Assembly (NCBI GenBank): GCA_900468805.1
Contig: UEIF01000038.1
Span: 1 to 64,000 of the forward strand
Origin: Hyphomicrobiales bacterium
GTDB lineage: Bacteria > Pseudomonadota > Alphaproteobacteria > Rhizobiales > Rhizobiaceae
Length of the DNA stretch: 64,000 nucleotides
Direction of reading: 5' to 3'
The notes beneath the pieces were generated by a model that saw nothing but the letters and a program-made list of their open reading frames with translations, had not been told where the DNA came from and did no database searches. Position 1 is the stretch's first letter. The number at the start of each line of letters is the position of its first letter. Below are positions 59,116 through 64,000 of this stretch, in pieces. Position numbers and translations under genes: made by a program.

Positions 59116-59233
59116 TTTCAAGGAAATTCTCATCGCAGCCATCGTTGCCCGATGGAGACGTCGTCGCATTGTAAACAGCTTCGATACCTTCCCATCCTGG
59201 CTGTGCCGTGACCTCGCTTTGTCCGATGAATAG
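59051..59233 (+). CDS. Small DUF1127-like protein, 60 residues
   Basis: Starts MTNQHAGESLTASMSELCSRF and ends ARWRRRRIVNSFDTFPSWLCRDLALSDE. The arginine-rich stretch followed by a hydrophobic helix and a D-L-x-L-S end resembles the YjiS/DUF1127 family of small basic proteins found in multiples in rhizobia; some have roles in RNA turnover and carbon or phosphate metabolism. The match is partial, with the usual R-D-I-G-L-S written here as R-D-L-A-L-S. A GTG six bases upstream is an alternative start; the ribosome site is weak. Confidence 0.55.
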   Translation: MTNQHAGESLTASMSELCSRFSFKEILIAAIVARWRRRRIVNSFDTFPSWLCRDLALSDE

Positions 59234-59331
59234 ATCGGCCCCCTCGCTGATGTTGCCGAGGGAATACCCGGCAGGAGTGGTTTCGAGACGAGATCATCCC
59301 TGCCGGCTCGCGGCCAATGCGATCATAACAA

Positions 59332-60162
59332 TCAAATGCCGACCCAGAGATCGCGAAGCATCTGCCGAAGCAGTAGCGCCTCCGCCCACCGATCGGTGGT
59401 GTCGTTACCGTCTCGCCCGGTGATCGCATAGGGCTTCGGCCCCAGCTCGCAGGTGAAGACCAGCTCGGCATTCGAAGCCGCGCGACTGCGCCATTCACGC
59501 ATGCCGTGGTCCCACCATTGAAGGAAGAGGTCGACCCAGGGCCGATGGTGAGGAAACGAAATTTCGATCTGCACCTGTTCACACGATGCGACCCTGCCAT
59601 GGAAGGCCTGGGCATTGCGCAGGATGCGATGGATCATGGCATGGGTTTCGTCATCGACCGGAAACGCGAATTCGCGTGCGACTGTAAAGTGCGAGAGGTC
59701 TGCGACCAGCGGCAGATCCGGCCTCTTCTCCAGCAGGTCGAGTGTAAACAACAGATCCGTCGTCATCCGGTTGCGGTGGGTTTCGATGAAGACGGGAACT
59801 CCGGCATCCTCGGCAAGCTGCATCCAGCCGTCCAGGATCGGCAGGCACTCCTCGACGCGGCGCAGTCGGACATCAGGCTGCACGTTGATATGGCTGACCG
59901 GGAATTCCACGGCGAGCTCGAGCGGGAGGCGCAAATCCTCGACATCGCGAGGAAAACAGACGCCTTCGATCTTCAATCCGGCGCCCCGAATAGCGTCATT
60001 CAACCTCAGAACGTCGGCGCGGTTCGTATAGTGGGCGCTGATGCCGTCGAAGCCGGCCTCCGAGATCATCGCGATGTTCTGATCGAGGCTACGCTCATGG
60101 CCATCCGTATGTCGGCGTTCCATGGCCCAGAGCGACTGGAAGATCAGCAGCCTCTGCATCAT
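59332..60162 (-). CDS. Sugar-phosphate isomerase/epimerase-like TIM barrel, possibly MocC-like
   Basis: A 276-residue protein of the AP-endonuclease-2 / IolE-type barrel. Stretches such as NIAMISEAGFDGISAHYTNRADVLRLNDAIRGAGLKIEGVCFPRDVE, then VPVFIETHRNRMTTDLLFTLDLLEKRPDLPLVADLSHFTV and FTCELGPKPYAI contain the acid and histidine residues (Glu in FIETH, Asp-Leu-Ser-His, Glu in CELGP) that bind metal in this family. Known rhizopine loci contain an IolE-like gene, mocC, which makes this a candidate, but relatives act on many sugars. It overlaps the ferredoxin-reductase gene by four bases (ATGA) and is the last gene of the moc-type operon. Confidence 0.75.
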   Translation of the reverse strand: MMQRLLIFQSLWAMERRHTDGHERSLDQNIAMISEAGFDGISAHYTNRADVLRLNDAIRGAGLKIEGVCFPRDVEDLRLPLELAVEFPVSHINVQPDVRLRRVEECLPILDGWMQLAEDAGVPVFIETHRNRMTTDLLFTLDLLEKRPDLPLVADLSHFTVAREFAFPVDDETHAMIHRILRNAQAFHGRVASCEQVQIEISFPHHRPWVDLFLQWWDHGMREWRSRAASNAELVFTCELGPKPYAITGRDGNDTTDRWAEALLLRQMLRDLWVGI

Positions 60163-61364
60163 GCCGCCCTTGCGCTTTTCAGGAGCACCTTGAGGTTCAG
60201 GTTCGGATCGGCGAGAGCGGCGGGATCAGGATGCACTCCGGCTGCGATCAGCATTTCGGCAAGTTTGATATCCTTGGCGAGACCATTGCCGACGCCAAGC
60301 CCGGCTGCGGCGACGAGACGCCCACCGTCCAGATAGAATTCAAGCTCATCTTCGCCAAGCGAGCGGACCACACTTTGATGGGCCGGTTGCGGCAGCCCGA
60401 CTACCTGGAGGCCGAGATCGTATTGATCGGACCAGAACCAGGGGATGGCGACGAAAGCTTCGACTGAAGCGACCATATTGCGCGCGGCAAGCTCGGCCTG
60501 GGCTCTGGCATTTCGCCAGCTTTCGAAACGAATATGACCACCGCCGGGCCGGCTCATTGCTGCGCAGTCGCCCGCCGCAAAGATATCAGGCGCGCTGGTG
60601 CGAAGATGGGTATCCGTCAGGATGCCGTTGCCTGTCGCCAATCCAGCCTGCTGCGCCAGCGTGATCTCCGGCATTACACCGATGGCGCTGACGACAAGTT
60701 CGGCTTGCACCGTACTGCCATCCGTCAGAGTGACGCCGGTATCGGTGATTGCCGCAACGCCCCGGTCGAGATGGAAATCGACGCCTTCCGCCACGTGCCT
60801 GGCATGCAGCTTTTCGGCAAAGCGCGAGGGGACGGCGCGCCCCAGAATCTTGGGTGCTGCTTCAATGACGCTGACCGCAATGCTCTTGCCGCGAAGCACG
60901 GACGCAAGCTCCATCCCGATCAAACCGCCGCCGATGACAGCAACGTTCCGACCTGTTCTCATATTGGAGAATATCGCTTCGGCATCGGCATGGGTGCGGA
61001 AGTCGAGCGCGCGTTCGGCACCGGGAGAAGCAAGCCGTCTTGGACGCGCGCCCGTGGCAAGCAACAGCTTTTCATAGGCCAGCACGCATCCGTCGCTTAA
61101 AGCGACTGTGCGGGCGTCGGTATCCAGCTTCGAGGCCGACACGCCCTTGAGATAGTTGATGCCGGCGGCAGCCAGAGCATCCTGCGCGCAGATCAGTTTC
61201 ATCTGCACGGCGCCACTCATCGGCTTCGACAGCGGCGGCCGTTCGTAGGGCAGATGTGGCTCCGCTCCGACCAGCGTGATGGACCCGGAATATCCCGCCT
61301 CCCGCAGAGCAAATGCAGCACGCGTTCCGCATTCCCCTGCACCGATGATGACAATGCCGCTCAT
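60159..61364 (-). CDS. Ferredoxin reductase, MocF-like
   Basis: A 401-residue FAD-dependent NAD(P)H-ferredoxin reductase of the putidaredoxin/rhodocoxin type. FAD motif G8-A-G-E-C-G13 (VIIGAGECGTRAAFAL), ERPPLSK near 41, LLLATGARPR near 101-109, NAD motif GGGLIGMELAS (about 145-155) and DIFAAGDCA are all in place. It would pass electrons to the Rieske ferredoxin encoded in the same operon. The ATG at 61364 has GGAGAG before it. It lies 58 bases after the binding-protein gene, with a terminator-like hairpin in between, and overlaps the isomerase-like gene. In known rhizopine loci MocF has this role. Confidence 0.88.
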   Translation of the reverse strand: MSGIVIIGAGECGTRAAFALREAGYSGSITLVGAEPHLPYERPPLSKPMSGAVQMKLICAQDALAAAGINYLKGVSASKLDTDARTVALSDGCVLAYEKLLLATGARPRRLASPGAERALDFRTHADAEAIFSNMRTGRNVAVIGGGLIGMELASVLRGKSIAVSVIEAAPKILGRAVPSRFAEKLHARHVAEGVDFHLDRGVAAITDTGVTLTDGSTVQAELVVSAIGVMPEITLAQQAGLATGNGILTDTHLRTSAPDIFAAGDCAAMSRPGGGHIRFESWRNARAQAELAARNMVASVEAFVAIPWFWSDQYDLGLQVVGLPQPAHQSVVRSLGEDELEFYLDGGRLVAAAGLGVGNGLAKDIKLAEMLIAAGVHPDPAALADPNLNLKVLLKSARAA

Positions 61365-61374
61365 AAAGCTCTCC

Positions 61375-61414
61375 ATAAAAAAGAGGCCGGCGCTCGTGAG
61401 GGGAGACACCGGCC
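61375..61414 (-). terminator. Terminator-like hairpin between mocB-like and mocF-like genes
   Basis: GGCCGG/CCGGCC arms at 61409-61414 and 61385-61390 are followed on the leftward strand by CTCTTTTTT. It probably ends part of the transcripts after the binding-protein gene, reducing expression of the genes behind it. Confidence 0.6.
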
Positions 61415-61422
61415 AGGGAGGA

Positions 61423-62367
61423 TCAGTTCTGGTGGGCGTACTCTGCCATGTTCGTCGGCGTGACCAGTTCGAACGGCACCATGACCTGCTTGTCGACGCT
61501 GTGGCCGCGAGCGAGGGCAACAGCCGCATCCATCGCACCGGCAGACTGCCCCTTGGCATTCTGGAACACCGTCACGTCAAGATCGCCGTTCGTCATCGCA
61601 GCCAGGGCATCCTGCGTCGCGTCGATGCCGACAACGACGACGCTGTCCATCGACACGCCGGCAGCTTTCAGCGCCTGGATCGCACCGATCGCCATTTCGT
61701 CATTATTGGCGAAGACCGCGTCGATCGGACGACCGGCTGTGATCCAGTTTGTCGTCAGATCCATGGCATTGGTGCGCGTCCAGGCGGCCGATTGCTCGTC
61801 GGCGATGGTCACGCCCTTGCAATCGCCTGTCGCGAGCGTTTCCTTGACCGACGAGGTGCGGTCGCGCGAGGCCTGATGCGCAAGGTCGCCCATCAGGATA
61901 TAGGCCTGCGCATCGCCGGCCTTTCCATTCTTCTTGAGGATTTCGCAGGCAGCTTCCGCCCCCAGCCGTCCGGAGTCGGTTTCCTTCGAGCCGACATAGG
62001 CCTGGTTCTTGGGAAGCTTGTCGACATTATCGGGCTGCAGATTGAGATAGACGAGCGGAATGCCGGCCTTCTCGGCTGCCGCACTGATACCGGGCGCGGC
62101 TGATGTATCAGCCAGCGTCACGATGATCGCATCCACACCCGCGGCGATGAAATTATTCACCTGATTGAGCTGCTTGGAGACATCGGTCTGGGCATCCTCG
62201 ATCTGCAGAGTTATCCCGCCCACCTGAGAGGCTCTGGTGCTCAGGCCTTCACGCAGCAGCGTCTGGAAATTGTTGTCGAAGCTCTGCATCGAGACGCCGA
62301 TGGTCTCGGCCGAGGCAGCACTGGCCGTCAGGGCGGCCAGGACGGCCGCCACACAAAATGACTTCAT
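61423..62367 (-). CDS. Ribose-type periplasmic binding protein, MocB-like (rhizopine binding)
   Basis: A 314-residue periplasmic protein. The signal peptide MKSFCVAAVLAALTASAASA is cleaved before ETIGVSM. The mature part resembles inositol and rhizopine receptors of rhizobia: IGVSMQSFDNNFQTLLREGLSTRASQVGG, then QTDVSKQLNQVNNFIAAGVDAIIV and ADTSAAPGISAAAEKAGIPLVYLNLQ, and DAVFANNDEMAIGAIQALKAAG. It sits in the same operon as the MocD/E/F-type proteins, as mocB does in characterised rhizopine clusters. No ATPase or permease for it is in the window; it may use a partner outside. Specific ligand inferred, not shown. Confidence 0.85.
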   Translation of the reverse strand: MKSFCVAAVLAALTASAASAETIGVSMQSFDNNFQTLLREGLSTRASQVGGITLQIEDAQTDVSKQLNQVNNFIAAGVDAIIVTLADTSAAPGISAAAEKAGIPLVYLNLQPDNVDKLPKNQAYVGSKETDSGRLGAEAACEILKKNGKAGDAQAYILMGDLAHQASRDRTSSVKETLATGDCKGVTIADEQSAAWTRTNAMDLTTNWITAGRPIDAVFANNDEMAIGAIQALKAAGVSMDSVVVVGIDATQDALAAMTNGDLDVTVFQNAKGQSAGAMDAAVALARGHSVDKQVMVPFELVTPTNMAEYAHQN

Positions 62368-62439
62368 GATTTCCTCCCATTAGGTGCCGGGCCACCCGAA
62401 GCATTCCGGAGGCCGTTCAGGCCTGCTGATGTCGCAGGC

Positions 62440-62751
62440 TCAGGCGAGAGCCACGCGAACTTCCCCATCGATCACCTCGGCGGGATAAGTTTTCAGATTT
62501 TCGCAGGCGGGAAGCCTGAGCGCTTCGCCAGTGCGGTAGTCAAAGGCGCCGGAATGCTTGGGACATTCCACTTCGAAATCCATGACCAGTCCGTCCGCGA
62601 GGTGGATTGCCTCGTGGGTGCAGAGCCCGGTGGTGCAATAGACGCTATCGTCAGGTCCGCGATAAATGGCATAGGTGCGGCTGCCGTGATCGAAACGGAT
62701 GGCGCCTTCCTGTTCGATGTCCTCAAGTTTGCAGGCAGTGATCCAGCTCAT
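62440..62751 (-). CDS. mocE: Rieske [2Fe-2S] ferredoxin, MocE-like
   Basis: A 103-residue electron carrier. The two Rieske ligand pairs are CTH (Cys44, His46) and CPKH (Cys63, His66) in VECPKHSGAFDYRTGEALRLPA. It is a complete single-domain ferredoxin of the BphA3/MocE type, passing electrons from the reductase to the oxygenase. The ATG at 62751 overlaps the stop of the mocD-like gene by four bases (ATGA). A longer frame would only run into that gene. Together the three proteins are the composition of the MocD-MocE-MocF rhizopine oxygenase. Confidence 0.92.
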   Translation of the reverse strand: MSWITACKLEDIEQEGAIRFDHGSRTYAIYRGPDDSVYCTTGLCTHEAIHLADGLVMDFEVECPKHSGAFDYRTGEALRLPACENLKTYPAEVIDGEVRVALA

Positions 62752-63782
62752 TCGGCCGCTCCCTTGACTTCCATGCCGGCCTTGCGGGCTGCGAGTTTTT
62801 CTTTGCGCCGGCGATAGCGCTCCTGCATGCGGGCTTCGCCTTCGGGCGAGCCGTCGTGCCAGGTGCCGAACCACTTATCGAGCGGGATCAGGGCATCGCC
62901 GTAATTCACCTCGAAATATTTGTGGTGCAGGTAATGCGCATAGGCATGGCTATCGACCAGCTTGTCCTCGCCGACCTCCACCTTGTCGAAGCCCACGTGC
63001 CCCGGAATGGCGCCGAAGCCCGCATAGTGAAGCTGATAGAGCATGAGGATCGGATTGGACGGCAGGATCAGGTGATAGAAGGCCGTTCCGAGGTAGAGCA
63101 GATGCTCGACCGGATGCATCGACAGCGACGACCAGGGCGACGGGTTGACCGAGTTATGGTGGACCGAGTGCACCCACTTGTAGAGGATGGGTGTGTGGAT
63201 GAGCCGATGGATGCAAAAGAAGTGGAACTCATGAATGATCGGCACGGACAGCGCGACGATAGCAAGCGTCCAGGGGTTCTCCGCAAAGCTCAGCCAAGGC
63301 GCGTAACCATTGGCATAGGCCCATAACATGGCAGCCTCGATCGCCGTCCAGATCGTCACGCCCGACAGGAAGGTGCGCAGCATGTTGTCGACGTTCTGGC
63401 GTTCGAACCAGAAGGCATTGCTCTTCTGATCGGCTGGAAATTTTCCATTGTACTTGAAGCGGTTTTGCTGACGTTTCAGCACATAGAGATGCACCTCAAA
63501 GGCGCCGTAGAAAAACAGGACGCAGATTGCATTCACAGCATAAAGCCAAGCCAGCCAGCCGAAACCGATCGTTCGCATCGTTTCCATCGACGGAATAACC
63601 ACGGCCCAGTAAGCGACAGCGGACGCTGCAAAAATCGCATTCCAGGGAAAGAAATAATGCGGCAGCCATTTCAGAATGGCCATGAGCCGCGGCGGAAAGA
63701 CAAATAGCGGCGCGGTCTCGACGGGCTTGTTGGGCGCCCAGTCGCCGCGCTTGTTACGCGTGCCGAATTTCAGATCGTCCAT
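62748..63782 (-). CDS. mocD: Membrane di-iron oxygenase, MocD-like (fatty-acid hydroxylase superfamily)
   Basis: A 344-residue integral membrane protein with helices at about residues 50-66, 76-98, 140-160 and 172-190. The three histidine clusters of the superfamily are complete: H184-x2-H187 with H192 and H196, H205-x2-H208-H209, and H283-x2-H286-H287, plus HPVEH at 223-227. Such enzymes hydroxylate or O-demethylate substrates with a di-iron centre and a ferredoxin. MocD of rhizobia is required for breakdown of 3-O-methyl-scyllo-inosamine. A strong GGAGGAGAG site precedes the ATG at 63782. It is the first gene in the operon. Confidence 0.88.
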   Translation of the reverse strand: MDDLKFGTRNKRGDWAPNKPVETAPLFVFPPRLMAILKWLPHYFFPWNAIFAASAVAYWAVVIPSMETMRTIGFGWLAWLYAVNAICVLFFYGAFEVHLYVLKRQQNRFKYNGKFPADQKSNAFWFERQNVDNMLRTFLSGVTIWTAIEAAMLWAYANGYAPWLSFAENPWTLAIVALSVPIIHEFHFFCIHRLIHTPILYKWVHSVHHNSVNPSPWSSLSMHPVEHLLYLGTAFYHLILPSNPILMLYQLHYAGFGAIPGHVGFDKVEVGEDKLVDSHAYAHYLHHKYFEVNYGDALIPLDKWFGTWHDGSPEGEARMQERYRRRKEKLAARKAGMEVKGAAE

Positions 63783-63954
63783 TTCACTCTCCTCCGGGCG
63801 AAGCGGAAATCACCCCTCCGCGCAAGTCCTTTTGAAAGAGAGCGCCTGGTGCGCCTGATCCGGTGTCGCTCCTCTCGACGCTCCGGCTCTCCTTCCTGCC
63901 TTGAAATTAGCAGGAGACCGTCGCGGCGCCGAAGCCATTCTTGATCAAATCAGA
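63783..63954. promoter_or_regulatory. Promoter interval of the moc-type operon
   Basis: About 170 bases between the mocD-like start and the end of a gene that enters from the right. It must contain the operon promoter or be read through from upstream. No clear operator; short palindromes such as GCTCTCC repeats are unremarkable. Confidence 0.35.
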
Positions 63955-64000
63955 TCAAAGCCCCTCCTTGGTGATGGTGATGAACCGGATAGGCGCCCGA
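63955..64000 (-). CDS. Possible C-terminal fragment of a gene entering from the right
   Basis: Fourteen codons at the edge of the window read leftward APIRFITITKEGL after an R, then TGA at 63955. Wholly open and well placed for a gene ending before the moc operon, but too short to name or prove. Confidence 0.3.
   Translation of the reverse strand, partial: RAPIRFITITKEGL

Overview
The window is GC-rich alpha-proteobacterial DNA, most likely Rhizobium or a close relative. It starts in the last 69 residues of a rhizobial outer-membrane porin. It carries a dctBD/dctA dicarboxylate locus with a textbook sigma-54 promoter, and a cluster matching the rhizopine-catabolism (moc) genes known from root-nodule rhizobia. 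Nearly all of it is transport and accessory catabolism, the usual load of a rhizobial chromid, megaplasmid or chromosome arm. I saw no tRNA, rRNA, insertion sequence, CRISPR array or replication gene.

Layout. 1-850: porin end, a possible small RNA and a DoxX-like membrane protein. 1354-7435: a fused TRAP transporter with its binding protein, an SsuD-like flavin monooxygenase and a solute-binding-fold protein without signal peptide (all minus strand), divergent from arsR-gst. 7461-14582: a conserved small protein, the SpoVR/YeaH/PrkA stress module and an FAD oxidoreductase. 14715-19550: dctD, dctB, dctA. 19597-27055: a CUT1 sugar ABC transporter, a ROK regulator, a Gfo/Idh dehydrogenase and a ThuA protein, which resemble the trehalose thu genes but differ in regulator and layout. 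27187-29543: two small proteins, a LysR regulator and a methyltransferase.

29540-49989 is an organosulfur island: two DszA/DmoA-like flavin monooxygenases, two SfnB/DszC-like flavoproteins, two ribose-type (CUT2) ABC transporters, and a peptide-type ABC transporter ending in a class-V PLP enzyme. Several of its promoters, and more loosely the divergent promoter at 6.2-6.4 kb, carry AT-rich boxes resembling CTA-N9-TAG, so a shared sulfur-status regulator is possible. The pairing of sugar-type importers with desulfurising monooxygenases is the least-explained part of the window.

49994-58476 holds a small unknown gene, then a LacI-controlled operon with a CUT1 transporter, a glycerophosphodiester phosphodiesterase and an inositol-monophosphatase-like enzyme; a second phosphodiesterase gene converges on it. 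Together they suggest uptake of a glycerophosphodiester such as glycerophosphoinositol. 59332-63782 encodes a MocD/MocE/MocF-type oxygenase system, a MocB-like binding protein and a sugar-isomerase-like protein, probably for O-demethylation and use of methylated inosamine (rhizopine) or a related inositol ether. The last 8 kb before the moc genes and the moc genes themselves therefore both point to inositol compounds.

A recurring design is a stable stem-loop just after the binding-protein gene in five ABC-type operons, which probably raises binding-protein mRNA above that of its neighbours. Functions are inferred from motifs and context read by eye; no database search was possible.
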